Shown: in pieces, positions 27,206 to 35,673 of the stretch
How the letters are laid out: each line of letters begins with the position of its first letter
Position numbering within the stretch: position 1 is the stretch's first letter
Assembly: GCA_007753675.1 (NCBI GenBank)
Contig: CP036432.1
Coordinates: forward strand, 5,368,394-5,432,393
Length of the DNA stretch: 64,000 nt
Direction: 5' to 3'
Source of the DNA: Stieleria magnilauensis
Lineage (GTDB): Bacteria > Planctomycetota > Planctomycetia > Pirellulales > Pirellulaceae
Made by a program: the position numbers and the translations under genes
The notes under the pieces: generated by a model
Databases searched by the model: none
What the model saw: only the letters and a program-made list of their open reading frames with translations
Told to the model about the DNA's origin: nothing

Positions 27206-30200
27206 ATGACCCTTGATGATTCGACACAAGCGATACCGGAAGTGGGATTCGATTCCGAATCCTCGGTCCGCCGAGCTTTCGAGCGGCTCAGTGAAGCTTT
27301 TTCCGACGACGGTGATCGATCGTTCCCCTCGAGTTTCCGGGCCGTGCTGACCGGTTTCCAGGCCGACGGTGACGCCATCCGGCTCGGACGATTCACACTG
27401 GTCGAGTTGCTCGGCGAGGGAACCTTTGCGTCTGTTTATCGGGCGCGAGACGACTTACTCCAGCGCGACGTCGCGCTGAAGATCCCCAAGCCCGAAGTGC
27501 TGCTGTCCGAGCCGCGACTGAATCGCTTTCTTAATGAAGCCCGGATCCTGTCGCGGTTGCACCATCCCAACATCGTCCCCGTGCTGGATGCCAAGGCGGA
27601 CAACTTCGAATTCTTCATCGCTCGGGAATACTGCGAGGGGCCGAATCTGGCCGAGTGGCTCGCCGGCCGGGACGAACCGATGGAGCCGCGGACGGCCGCC
27701 GAAATCGTGACCCGCCTGGCCAAGGCCGCCCAGCACGCCAACGATCAAGGCGTCTTGCACCGCGACATCAAACCGTCCAACGTCCTGTTGCAGCCACGCG
27801 AAGACGGTCACGGAGGGTTTCCCTACACGGTGCTGTTATCCGACTTCGGGCTCGCCAAAGTCTTCGATCAACAAGACGGAAACGGGACCGCGACGGGGAC
27901 GATGGTCGGAACGCCGTGCTACATGGCTCCGGAACAAGCTCGCGGAAACGCCGAAGTCGATTCGTCGGCCGAAGTCTATTCGCTGGGCGTGACGCTGTAT
28001 GAGCTGCTCACCAAGTCGGTGCCGCTGCGGTCAGACGACCACGTCGAATTCATGACGATGATCAGCCAGTCGGTTCCCGATTCGGTTCGAAAACGCAACC
28101 GGGAGGTACCGCGTGATCTGGAAGCGATCACGATGAAGTGTTTGGAAAAGACACCGGCGAAGCGATATGCGACCCCGTCGGATCTCGCGCTGGACCTCGA
28201 GAGATTCCTGCGGCACGAAGCGGTCACCGCGCGTCGTTCGGGGCCGGGGCGGACGCTCTGGCGATGGATCCGCTGTCATCCGACGCTTGCAACGCTTGCC
28301 GCGACGGTGCTGATTGCCGCTTCGATCGTTTACGCCACGCTGCTCAATCGTGATGCGCGGGTGACAGCGGTCAACGCCACGTTGAAAGAATCGTTGGTAA
28401 GGGCCGAAGCGAGTCGACGGTACGCCGAGCAGTTGGCGTACGCGTCGGACATGCGATTGGCCGGACGTGCGTTGGCCGACGGAGATGTCCGTCAACTCCG
28501 TCGCCTCGTCGAACGACATCGACCAGATCCCCATTCGGGCGAAACTCCGGGGTTTGAGTGGCAGGTGCTCAAGCGCGCCGCCGAGTTGGAGTGCCGGCAG
28601 ATCAACGACAGCTTCGCTCCCGTGAATTGCGTTCGCTTTTCCAGCGACGGTCGATGGCTGGCGACCTGCGGCAATGATGGCTTCTTGCGGCTCTATGATG
28701 CGAAGACCCTCGACAACCATTCGACGCGGTTTGTCGGGTTCGGCGAGGTGGCGAGTCTTGCGTTCTCGCCCGACAGCGGGACGATCGCGACGGCGCATGC
28801 CGACGGTAGCGTTGTCATTCGTGCTTGCGACTCGGGTGAGCAGCTTAGGTTGATCGAAGCTCATCAGGGACAGACCAATACGATCTTGTTTTCACCCGAC
28901 GGCGCGTCTTTATTTACCGGAGGAGCCGATGGGGTGATCCGGGTTTGGGATTCTGAAACGGGAGCGTGCCTGGGGGAACTCTTGGGACACCTCAAATCCG
29001 TCGACGAAATCGCGATCGGGGGAGACGGGCGATTGTTGGCATCGGTCAGCCGTGATCGCACGCTCCGTCTTTGGGAAGTGGGCGAGCGTGAAGCGATGGA
29101 GCAGCTTCAGGTCCTCGAATCGCCGTATCGCTTCACCAGTGTCGGCCTCTCGCCGGACGCAAGGTGGTTGAGCGTTGGAACGCTGCACGAAGGGACGCTC
29201 GTCTTCCCACCGACCGATCGCTCGGCGACGAGCGTGTCACCACATTTGGATCCGGTGGAGTCGGTGGCTTTCGATCCGACGGGACGCTGGGCGGCCGATG
29301 GCGATCGCGCCGGCGTGATCCGTTTTTGGCCGATCAATGGCTCGGCAACTCCGCCTTGGGCCGGTCACCCGATCACGCCGATCAGTTGGTGCGGTCATGG
29401 CGACAAAATCCGATCGATTTCGTTTTCATCCGATGGCGAGTTTCTCGCGACCGCGTCCAAAGACGGCGTCGTGAAGGTCTGGGCGATCAACGATGTGATC
29501 GAATCCAACGTCGCACCACTCGGTCGGGGATTCCGCATCGAAAAAATCTCACACCTCGATGACGCGACATTCGTGACCGCGGACGCCTCTGTGCCGGCGA
29601 TCCTTCGCAAGTGGGATTATGCGACCAACAGCGAGTTGATGCATGTGACGGCGGCCGAGCGAGTCTTCTCGATGGGTGCCACGCGTGACGGCGGCAGTCT
29701 GTTCCTGGGGTACCTGTCGGGAAAGATCGATCAGCTCGATGCGAAGCGTCTGAAGACGCAACGGCGGATCGAATCGATCGACTCTCCGATCCTGGGACTC
29801 GTCGTTTCGGGAGGCGACGAGCTTCTCTGCGCGTGGACCGATCGGGGCTTGCACTGGTTCGATCTTCCGTCGCTCGAGCGGGTCGAAGGCTTGCCGGATC
29901 GGCGCTGCAACGCGGTCGCCATGTCGGACGACGGACGTTGGTTTGCTTTGGGAGCCAAGCCGGAAGACACGATCGAGATTTGGGATTTACGTCAGCGCGT
30001 GTTGGCACGCGTCTTGCCCTCGTCCGGAGGCTCTGTGAATGCGCTCTGTTTCGCGCCCGACCACAAGACACTCGCCGCCGCCGACGACTTGAGGGGCATC
30101 AAGTTATGGAATGTTGCGACGGGAAAGCGAGTGATGACACTTGAAGGCGAAACGGGGCGGCTCAATGATCTGGCTTTCTTCCCGGATCAGAAGCGACTGG

Positions 30201-30406
30201 TGAGTGTCGCCGTCAATCGCGCCATTCGCATTTGGCATCTGCCTACGGCAAGACAGTTGCTTGAGCTGCGTCCGCCGACGAATCACGCGATGGTTCCCGG
30301 AAACGTGGTGCTCGTTTCGCCGGATGGCAGGAAGGTGATCGTCTGTCTGACATCGCTTCGCGCCCATGTTTATGGAGCAGGCACTGGCAAGACAAAGTCA
30401 CCTTGA
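27206..30406 (+). CDS. Transmembrane Ser/Thr protein kinase with WD40 repeats
   Basis: The 1066-residue protein has a Hanks-type kinase domain at ~60-320: LLGEGTFASVYRARDD, DVALKIPKPEV, HRDIKPSNVLL, SDFGLAK and GTPCYMAPEQARG, all intact. A transmembrane helix (TLAATVLIAASIVYATLL) at ~360-380 is followed by a short coiled-coil segment. WD40-type repeats run from ~470 to the C-terminus (for example FSPDGASLFTGGADGVIRVW, LASVSRDRTLRLW, IRSISFSSDGEFLATASKDG). The propeller would be outside the cytoplasmic kinase. It directly follows the ECF sigma gene and is probably co-transcribed. This STK-WD40 plus sigma unit is common in planctomycetes and presumed to be a signalling module. Confidence 0.93.
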   Translation: MTLDDSTQAIPEVGFDSESSVRRAFERLSEAFSDDGDRSFPSSFRAVLTGFQADGDAIRLGRFTLVELLGEGTFASVYRARDDLLQRDVALKIPKPEVLLSEPRLNRFLNEARILSRLHHPNIVPVLDAKADNFEFFIAREYCEGPNLAEWLAGRDEPMEPRTAAEIVTRLAKAAQHANDQGVLHRDIKPSNVLLQPREDGHGGFPYTVLLSDFGLAKVFDQQDGNGTATGTMVGTPCYMAPEQARGNAEVDSSAEVYSLGVTLYELLTKSVPLRSDDHVEFMTMISQSVPDSVRKRNREVPRDLEAITMKCLEKTPAKRYATPSDLALDLERFLRHEAVTARRSGPGRTLWRWIRCHPTLATLAATVLIAASIVYATLLNRDARVTAVNATLKESLVRAEASRRYAEQLAYASDMRLAGRALADGDVRQLRRLVERHRPDPHSGETPGFEWQVLKRAAELECRQINDSFAPVNCVRFSSDGRWLATCGNDGFLRLYDAKTLDNHSTRFVGFGEVASLAFSPDSGTIATAHADGSVVIRACDSGEQLRLIEAHQGQTNTILFSPDGASLFTGGADGVIRVWDSETGACLGELLGHLKSVDEIAIGGDGRLLASVSRDRTLRLWEVGEREAMEQLQVLESPYRFTSVGLSPDARWLSVGTLHEGTLVFPPTDRSATSVSPHLDPVESVAFDPTGRWAADGDRAGVIRFWPINGSATPPWAGHPITPISWCGHGDKIRSISFSSDGEFLATASKDGVVKVWAINDVIESNVAPLGRGFRIEKISHLDDATFVTADASVPAILRKWDYATNSELMHVTAAERVFSMGATRDGGSLFLGYLSGKIDQLDAKRLKTQRRIESIDSPILGLVVSGGDELLCAWTDRGLHWFDLPSLERVEGLPDRRCNAVAMSDDGRWFALGAKPEDTIEIWDLRQRVLARVLPSSGGSVNALCFAPDHKTLAAADDLRGIKLWNVATGKRVMTLEGETGRLNDLAFFPDQKRLVSVAVNRAIRIWHLPTARQLLELRPPTNHAMVPGNVVLVSPDGRKVIVCLTSLRAHVYGAGTGKTKSP

Positions 30407-30448
30407 CCGGCGCCGTCGAAGCAAACAGAACCCGACGAGACGATGGAG

Positions 30449-30503
30449 TACCGAAGGAGGGACTCGAACCCTCACTCCCTTGCGGGAACTGGATTTTGAA
30501 TCA
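30449..30503 (-). other. 3' half of tRNA-Leu(CAA): probable attachment-site scar
   Basis: On the minus strand this reads from the anticodon arm (TGATTCAAAATCCA, anticodon CAA) through a Leu-type long variable arm (CCCGCAAGGG) and T-arm (GAGGGTTCGAGTCCCTC) to the acceptor strand CTTCGGT plus discriminator A. The matching D-arm and a proper 5' acceptor half are missing, so this is not a functional tRNA. Such 3'-half copies are left at the far end of elements that integrate into a tRNA gene; the complete gene would lie at the other end of the element, right of this window. Confidence 0.75.
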
Positions 30504-30725
30504 CTCTTGCCTCGGTAAGCCGTCAATCAGCCTCGGTGACCCTTCTAAAACCATTGGTTTTTGAGGTTTTGCTTCGGCGCTTTTGACCAAAAATCGAGTT
30601 TTGGTGACCAAAGTGGTGACCAAATAGGTGACCAAACTGGTGACCAAATTTGTGCCCTCGCATGAGCGATCGTGCGAGGGCTTTTTCGTGCGCTGGATTA
30701 ACGATCGGCCAACGAAAAATCCAAA
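30501..30725 (-). pseudogene. Probable C-terminal tail of a tyrosine integrase
   Basis: This minus-strand frame is open from 30725 to a TGA whose last base is at 30501, just touching the tRNA-Leu fragment. It encodes a short basic stretch and then four VT repeats (EGTNLVTSLVTYLVTTLVTK), ending SPRLIDGLPRQE. Its place against the attachment-site scar suggests the tail of an integrase whose catalytic part is gone. The four direct repeats of a GGTGACCAAA-like 11-12-mer at about 30600-30650 that encode the VT repeats could also be integrase arm-type sites. No catalytic R-H-R-Y residues are present. Confidence 0.35.
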
Positions 30726-30903
30726 TCATTTTCCTCGGCCAGCCACCGCCAGCCTGCCCCTAGCCTCGGTCAACCTGCTTCGTTTCATTCGAGCCGGTCA
30801 CCGCTCTGGAACCTCGTTTTTTCCGCTCTAGAGTTCTGCCATGCGACGTGATTGATGTTCGATGTCAATCACAGATTTTGGCAACACGATAGGAGCGGTG
30901 GAC

Positions 30904-31107
30904 ATGGAAGCGTTTTCGATTTTGGATTTGGCGAAGCGGATGGGGCTGGTGCCGGCGCAGGTGATTCATTTGGCGCGGCGCGGGTATGTCGACATCGATC
31001 AGATGTGGGCCGTCAAACGCTTTGGGATCCATGCCATCGTTTCTCGCGATGCCGCGGTCGTGCTCTGCATCACGCTCGGATTCAACCCGATGAAGGTGAT
31101 GGCATGA
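30904..31107 (+). CDS. Small hypothetical protein, element early operon
   Basis: 67 residues from ATG 30904 (MEAFSILDLAKRMGLVPAQV). The text fits a helix-turn-helix-like fold (LAKRMGLVPAQVIHLARRGY, then a second helix), which suggests a small DNA-binding or regulatory protein, but no family is recognised. Its last codons overlap the next gene (ATGA at 31104-31107). It is the first gene of a tightly overlapping plus-strand group just inside the tRNA-Leu scar. Confidence 0.55.
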   Translation: MEAFSILDLAKRMGLVPAQVIHLARRGYVDIDQMWAVKRFGIHAIVSRDAAVVLCITLGFNPMKVMA

Positions 31108-31280
31108 TCGGTCTCGCACTGCTGCTCGGACTTGCCAGCGTTTGGATGGGATCCCTGATCGTGGTGCTGTTCGTGATCGGCCATGCACCGCGAATCAACG
31201 GCGATGAACAAGACACGACGGAGCGATCGCAGGATGCGCCGGGCACGGATGCCTTTTTCGAGCATTGGGGTGATTGGTGA
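31104..31280 (+). CDS. Small single-pass membrane protein
   Basis: 58 residues: an N-terminal hydrophobic helix (MIGLALLLGLASVWMGSLIV) and a polar acidic tail (GDEQDTTERSQDAPGT). The start overlaps the previous stop (ATGA) and its stop overlaps the next start (TGATG), so translation is probably coupled. Function unknown. Confidence 0.55.
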   Translation: MIGLALLLGLASVWMGSLIVVLFVIGHAPRINGDEQDTTERSQDAPGTDAFFEHWGDW

Positions 31281-31696
31281 TGCGACGCGATCAGAAGTTT
31301 CGTGACCAGCCGTCGCTGTTTGGCGATCCGATTGCCGATGCGAATGGATCGTCGAACGGTCCGTGCCAATCGCCGGCGGCGGATGCGCGGGCTGTGGCAT
31401 CGAACTTGGCTCGTGCGTCGCATCCGGCGACCAGCAAGCTGGCGGCCGACACGTTGATCTCCGCCGGCAAGTTTGCGACCGACGAAGCGGCGGCGATGGA
31501 GTTGGTGGAGGCGTATCCGGGACGGACGGGATACGAACTGGACAAGATCGACGGAACGAATGATCGCCGGATCAGCAAGCGATTGGGCGGACTGGCAAAC
31601 AAGGGTTTACTCCGCCGCGGGAAGCGGCGGTTGTGTGGCGCGAAGGGATCGCAATGTGTGACCTGGTATGTGGTGGAAAACAATGATGGTGAATGA
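31280..31696 (+). CDS. Winged-helix-like hypothetical protein
   Basis: 138 residues from the ATG at 31280 (MRRDQKFRDQPSLFGDP). The first half is low in structure. The second (AMELVEAYPGRTGYELDK to ISKRLGGLANKGLLRRGKRR) has the helix spacing and basic wing of a winged-helix DNA-binding domain and ends CVTWYVVENN. A regulator or replication accessory of the element is likely. The start overlaps the previous stop. Confidence 0.6.
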   Translation: MRRDQKFRDQPSLFGDPIADANGSSNGPCQSPAADARAVASNLARASHPATSKLAADTLISAGKFATDEAAAMELVEAYPGRTGYELDKIDGTNDRRISKRLGGLANKGLLRRGKRRLCGAKGSQCVTWYVVENNDGE

Positions 31697-31940
31697 ACTT
31701 CCCGATGCGATCACGAATCCGCAAACGCCGCGCGACCAACGCGGCGACCGGATCGATGACGGCAACTGGTACCGGCTGACGCAGCATCGAACCAAGCCGG
31801 TGAAGGTGCTGGTGCGGTTGGATCCCGATCAAGACATCTTGCTCTGCCAGCCGCTCGGCGGCGGATTGTGGCAGCGCATCGACCAAATGGATCCCCAAAT
31901 CCGCTGGGAACGGCTGGAAGGAGACGAAGCACCATGTTAG
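31683..31940 (+). CDS. Hypothetical protein of element early operon
   Basis: 85 residues from ATG 31683, overlapping the previous gene by 14 bp. It begins MMVNELPDAITNPQTPRDQR and contains a beta-rich segment (KPVKVLVRLDPDQDILLCQP). No family recognised. Its stop overlaps the next start. Confidence 0.5.
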   Translation: MMVNELPDAITNPQTPRDQRGDRIDDGNWYRLTQHRTKPVKVLVRLDPDQDILLCQPLGGGLWQRIDQMDPQIRWERLEGDEAPC

Positions 31941-32287
31941 AGCTCGCCGACCCACCGAAGACGCAACCCAAGAGCGAACCCAAGCCGTCATCCGACCAGC
32001 GAAGCGATGGCGACAACCGACGACTCGTGTTCGGCATCCACGCCGGCCTGGAAGAATCGGCCGGAGGATACATCGCGTTGATCGTCGTCACCGCATCGTC
32101 CAAGGAAGAAGCCCTGCACCGCGTCTCGATGAAAGAGCGCCGGGCCAACTTCCTGATCGCCGAGTACTTGGGGCTGGAAGGCACCGACGAACTCGCCCGC
32201 GCCGAAGACGAATGGGCCAGCGCCATGCTCGAACAACACCTCTTCCGCCACGGCGGCAGCATCGCTCTCGGTAACGTCGAGAAGTAA
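31934..32287 (+). CDS. Hypothetical protein of element early operon
   Basis: 117 residues from ATG 31934, overlapping the previous stop. A Lys/Pro/Ser-rich N-terminus is followed by RRLVFGIHAGLEESAGGYIA and a helical segment (SSKEEALHRVSMKERRANFL). It ends just before a CCCTCCTCCCAGGAGGG hairpin at about 32288-32305 that may act as a terminator or processing site. No family recognised. Confidence 0.5.
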   Translation: MLELADPPKTQPKSEPKPSSDQRSDGDNRRLVFGIHAGLEESAGGYIALIVVTASSKEEALHRVSMKERRANFLIAEYLGLEGTDELARAEDEWASAMLEQHLFRHGGSIALGNVEK

Positions 32288-32394
32288 CCCTCCTCCCAGG
32301 AGGGTCGAGCGAAGCGAGGGGAGAACTATGGAAGTTTGAAGTCAGAAGTGTGAAGAGTGAAACCAACCGATTGACATCAGCCGCGACACGTAAG

Positions 32395-32520
32395 GGTCCG
32401 GGCCATCCCAACTCAATCCCACTCAGGCAACTCAGTACTCATCAACCCCAAATTCAGACTAACTCAGGCAAAAAAACAGGCCAACTCATACCAACTCATA
32501 CCAACTCAGGCAAATCACCA
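32395..32520. repeat. Iteron-like direct repeats upstream of the putative Rep gene
   Basis: Within about 125 bp the words CAACTCAGGCAA, CCAACTCATA (twice in tandem) and ACTCAGGCAAA recur six to seven times with irregular spacing. The tract lies directly upstream of the 32535 gene, the place where replication-initiator binding sites are often found. Confidence 0.5.
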
Positions 32521-32534
32521 CCACCACCAAACCC

Positions 32535-33548
32535 GTGCCACCTCCACCCCATCAACCCGAATTCGACTTCGACCGAGGCGACCGCCTGGCGTTGTTGGAC
32601 GCGTTGCCGCTTGCATCGGGCAGCGTCCACGACGGCCGGGCATCGGTCCGCGTCAGCGGCGCGACGGCCAAGAGCGTCTTGCGCGCGATCGAAGCCCACG
32701 GTCGAACGACGGGCCAATGCTGGGCATCGGCAACCACGATCGGCGCGGAGATCAACCGATCCGAGCGCACGGTCCGCCGCGCGATCGGCTACCTCGAGTC
32801 GATCGAGATGTTGATCATCGACCGCGCCGCCGGCAAATCCCCACGCTGCCGAATCAACTGGGGCGAAATCAGTCTCAAGACAAGTTCCAAGTCTCAAGTT
32901 CCAACTTCCAAGTCAAACAACTCCGACACGCATCACCCCACAAACCAACAACTTGAAACTCGGAACCTGAAACCTGAAACTCCTTCCCCGAACCCCGGAC
33001 TTTCGTCCGCGGACCCCGGACAGTTTGACAACGACCCCGGACACTCTGACAGGAACCCCGGACACAATGTCCGACGAAGCGTAAGGAAGCGTAAAAGAAA
33101 CCTTCCCCCTCCTTCCCCCAAATCGTCCGACGGGCCTCGTCGGAGCGAAGACGTCGCGGCACCCCAGGCGTCGTGGGGGGAGGTGGAGGCGGTTTTGTGT
33201 GGATTGTTGGGAGACTGGACCCGCGCCCTGCGGGACGCCCAGCGAAACGGAGTCGGACCTCGACACGTTCTCGATCTGGTCGGCCATTTTCACTGCCTCG
33301 GCTCCCGTGTGACCGCTGGAGCCCTCTACTGGCGACTGCGCCGCGCCCATCCGTCGCTACCGCCATCAGACGGCTGGCCGGTCGAGACACCCAAAGCCCC
33401 GCCGCCGCGGGCGCAGACAGCCAACGACGTCTTCATGCGGGTCGTCCGTCCCCGCCGGCGAGCCGGCCTAAGCGACGACCAAATCCGTCCCGAGCTCGAG
33501 CGAGCCCTCGTCGCCGCCGGTTTCGCCCCCGACGCGGAGAGAATCTGA
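32535..33548 (+). CDS. Replication-initiator-like protein with HTH_36-type domain and repetitive linker
   Basis: 337 residues from a GTG at 32535. Residues ~50-115 (GQCWASATTIGAEINRSERT, VRRAIGYLESIEMLIIDRAA) match the helix-turn-helix of phage replication initiators (HTH_36/DnaD-like N-domain). A low-complexity linker (~118-190) includes D/N-PG repeats encoded by five CCCCGGACA-like units. The C-terminal domain (~210-337) is helical (VEAVLCGLLGDWTRALRDAQ) and may bind replication partners. Iteron-like repeats just upstream support an initiator role, but this is inference. Its stop overlaps the next start (TGATG). Confidence 0.6.
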   Translation: MPPPPHQPEFDFDRGDRLALLDALPLASGSVHDGRASVRVSGATAKSVLRAIEAHGRTTGQCWASATTIGAEINRSERTVRRAIGYLESIEMLIIDRAAGKSPRCRINWGEISLKTSSKSQVPTSKSNNSDTHHPTNQQLETRNLKPETPSPNPGLSSADPGQFDNDPGHSDRNPGHNVRRSVRKRKRNLPPPSPKSSDGPRRSEDVAAPQASWGEVEAVLCGLLGDWTRALRDAQRNGVGPRHVLDLVGHFHCLGSRVTAGALYWRLRRAHPSLPPSDGWPVETPKAPPPRAQTANDVFMRVVRPRRRAGLSDDQIRPELERALVAAGFAPDAERI

Positions 33549-33871
33549 TGGGCAAAGTTGCAAGTAGCGAGCGACGAGATGCGAGCAAAACCAAACGACC
33601 TCTGACGACCAGACAGAAGTTGTCGCTGGCGATGCAAGACCCCGATCGCTGGGCGTGCCGCATCATCTACCAAGATCGCGACGGCAAACGGACCAAGCGC
33701 CTCATCAGCCCCATCCGCTGGATCGCAAAAAAACAAAACCTGCTGGCCCTCTGCATCAACCGCGAAGAGCCGCGGCACTTCACGATCACCGGCATCCAGT
33801 CCGTCGAACTCGTTGACGCATCCGATGTCCTGATGGGTGGTTCTACCGTCGCCGAAGCAGAGCCGATCTAA
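33548..33871 (+). CDS. Small WYL-like domain protein
   Basis: 107 residues starting MGKVASSERRDASKTKRPLT, with its start inside the previous stop. The central part (ACRIIYQDRDGKRTKRLISP then IRWIAKKQNLLALCINREEP and FTITGIQSVELV) has the strand order and basic residues of a WYL beta-barrel, a ligand-sensing domain often tied to phage and CRISPR regulators. The match is by eye. Confidence 0.5.
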   Translation: MGKVASSERRDASKTKRPLTTRQKLSLAMQDPDRWACRIIYQDRDGKRTKRLISPIRWIAKKQNLLALCINREEPRHFTITGIQSVELVDASDVLMGGSTVAEAEPI

Positions 33872-33872
33872 C

Positions 33873-34109
33873 ATGCTTGAAACCCACCGCATCGATCTGC
33901 AAATCGTGGAAGCAATCGAGTCACTTCGCGGCGGCGGAACGGTCGCCGAGATTCACCGGCGCATCAACGAACAATCTCAAGAAACGCTCTCGATCGATGC
34001 TGTAAAGCGGCATCTGCCAGGCTTGGTTCGGCTTGGCAGAGTTCGCGGAATTAAAGCGTTCTCCGATGAACGACTGGTGACCATTTGGGACACCAATGAT
34101 AGATCGTAG
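33873..34109 (+). CDS. Small winged-helix-like protein
   Basis: 78 residues from ATG 33873, one base after the previous stop. IVEAIESLRGGGTVAEIHRR, LSIDAVKRHLPGLVRLGRVR and ERLVTIWD fit a small winged-helix fold. Probably a regulator of the element; last gene of the plus-strand early group. Confidence 0.55.
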   Translation: MLETHRIDLQIVEAIESLRGGGTVAEIHRRINEQSQETLSIDAVKRHLPGLVRLGRVRGIKAFSDERLVTIWDTNDRS

Positions 34110-34138
34110 GCATCTACGATTGGCCGTACAGGACCAGG

Positions 34139-35107
34139 CTATCTCCGTTGAAGGTATCGTTGCTGTAGCTCGATTCCCCTGGGGCTGAGAACATTTGTGT
34201 TGGCTGGTGCGAGTGGTGGTAGAGATAATCCAGACTTCATACCCATTGGGAGCTGGTAGGTGTTCATGATCTCACCAGTTTCGGTAACGACTCGACTTTG
34301 GGGGACAACTTCGGTTCTAACCTCATGAGCAGTCTCCTTTGTTGATGGTTGCCCGTCTGCCGAAAAGTACTTTGTAACATTGACCGTTGATTCGGGAGGA
34401 TCGCTGGGAGTTGGAGGGGCAGCCGCCGCATCATTGAAAGCAAAATCGAGAACGACGAGTGTCAGCTTGGTAAGCTCCCTTTGCCCGCCGGGTAGTAGCC
34501 ATACGTACGTACCGCAATGACTTCCCACTTTGCAGCACATGCTGTTTTTACGTTTCGGCGGTTTGGAGCCACAGCCAAACCATTTACATTGCTGGAAACA
34601 TGCAGGAGTTGTCCTTCCAGTTCGTTGCGTGAATTCACCAATGGACTCACCCGCTACCGTTCCTGTGTAAAACTGCCGGAGAAGCAGGTCATTGTCGGGG
34701 CAGCCATCTTCTATTGTTGCACATCCAGCGTTCAGGAGTACCTGCTGGTATGCCGCACGCATAAGTTCAAGCCTACGTGCATCATAAACCGGCGTGAGTG
34801 TCCATGACTCCGACATTCCTCGTCCGCCCGCACTTGCAAGGCCAGCTCCTGTAAACGTATTCGACGAAAAACTGAGACTGCCATCCGCGCCAAGGCTATC
34901 GGAAACATCGGTTCCGCCCTGGTTGGGAAATGCGAAGAATGGAAGCGCACCGGGATCACTGGCAAACATTGCCAGATTATCCAGTACCTGTTGTTCATAG
35001 ATGTCAGTCAACGTCTCTGATTGGCGTATCGTGTTCTTGCGAAGTTGAACGTGAGTGCAGCCACACATAAGAAACAACGTTAGGACAGCAACAAAGCGAA
35101 CCGGCAT
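34139..35107 (-). CDS. Lipoprotein, planctomycete hypothetical
   Basis: 322 residues with a lipobox (TLFLMCGCTH, Cys17), so probably lipid-anchored. The next segment (LRKNTIRQSETLTDIYEQQV LDNLAMF, split here for length) is helical and conserved-looking. A Cys-rich middle (CFQQCKWFGCG, CCKVGSHCG) and an Ala/Pro-rich tract follow. I do not recognise a named family. It is convergent with the early operon and is likely cargo. The region is more AT-rich than the flanking chromosomal genes. Confidence 0.7.
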   Translation of the reverse strand: MPVRFVAVLTLFLMCGCTHVQLRKNTIRQSETLTDIYEQQVLDNLAMFASDPGALPFFAFPNQGGTDVSDSLGADGSLSFSSNTFTGAGLASAGGRGMSESWTLTPVYDARRLELMRAAYQQVLLNAGCATIEDGCPDNDLLLRQFYTGTVAGESIGEFTQRTGRTTPACFQQCKWFGCGSKPPKRKNSMCCKVGSHCGTYVWLLPGGQRELTKLTLVVLDFAFNDAAAAPPTPSDPPESTVNVTKYFSADGQPSTKETAHEVRTEVVPQSRVVTETGEIMNTYQLPMGMKSGLSLPPLAPANTNVLSPRGIELQQRYLQRR

Positions 35108-35673
35108 TTCATACTCCCTAAGAGAGGCCTATTGGTTTCCTGATTTCATGGGTTGTATCGGCAAGAAACGCCGCCCGTCCTACTGGAGCACTGCCCCCTC
35201 GCGAGGGGCTGCTTAATCGACAAGGTCCCCCTAAGCTCTGCCGCCGCTGCAAACAGATGCTTCGGCGGTAACAAGTGATCGCTACCAAACTCAGCGTTTC
35301 AGGTTCTATCAACGCAACTCGATCATTGACCTGTTTCGCAAGCCCACTTCGATGACGACGAAATGTGAAGTCAACGCGTTTCTCGCCAATTGCCGTGGAG
35401 CTAGATTGCCACCAGCCTTTCGCGTATCAGGAACCAAAACTGCTTGCTGGCCTTCGAGTTCAAATTTCTCTCGTATCAGCGGTGCCGATAGCCTGGAGCA
35501 AGTCAGCAGCGACGGGTACCGATAGTTTGCGAATCCACACCAACTTCTTGAATCATTCGGCCGTACTGGGCTTCAATGATGCCCCCAGCGAAGTTGTCCT
35601 GCTCTCGGACGTCATAAGGCTTAGCAAATGCAAGCCACTCGGCACTGCGACGGTGTCGGTAGCGAGCAAGTCG
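35108..35673. other. Intergenic region with no supported gene
   Basis: About 565 bp. A plus-strand frame of 123 codons at 35365-35736 overlaps the better-supported gene at 35674-36126 on the other strand and lacks a family match. A fragment AAACAGATGCTTCGGCGG at about 35251 resembles one end of the family-A repeat but has no partner. Confidence 0.4.

Noticed and set aside
26206-27396. Long minus-strand frame (about 396 codons)
   Set aside because: Antisense shadow of the sigma-factor and kinase genes; Arg/Pro-rich with no family signature.
30449-30545. Functional tRNA-Leu
   Set aside because: An ACCGAGG upstream could pair with the acceptor strand, but no D-arm fits between it and the anticodon arm.
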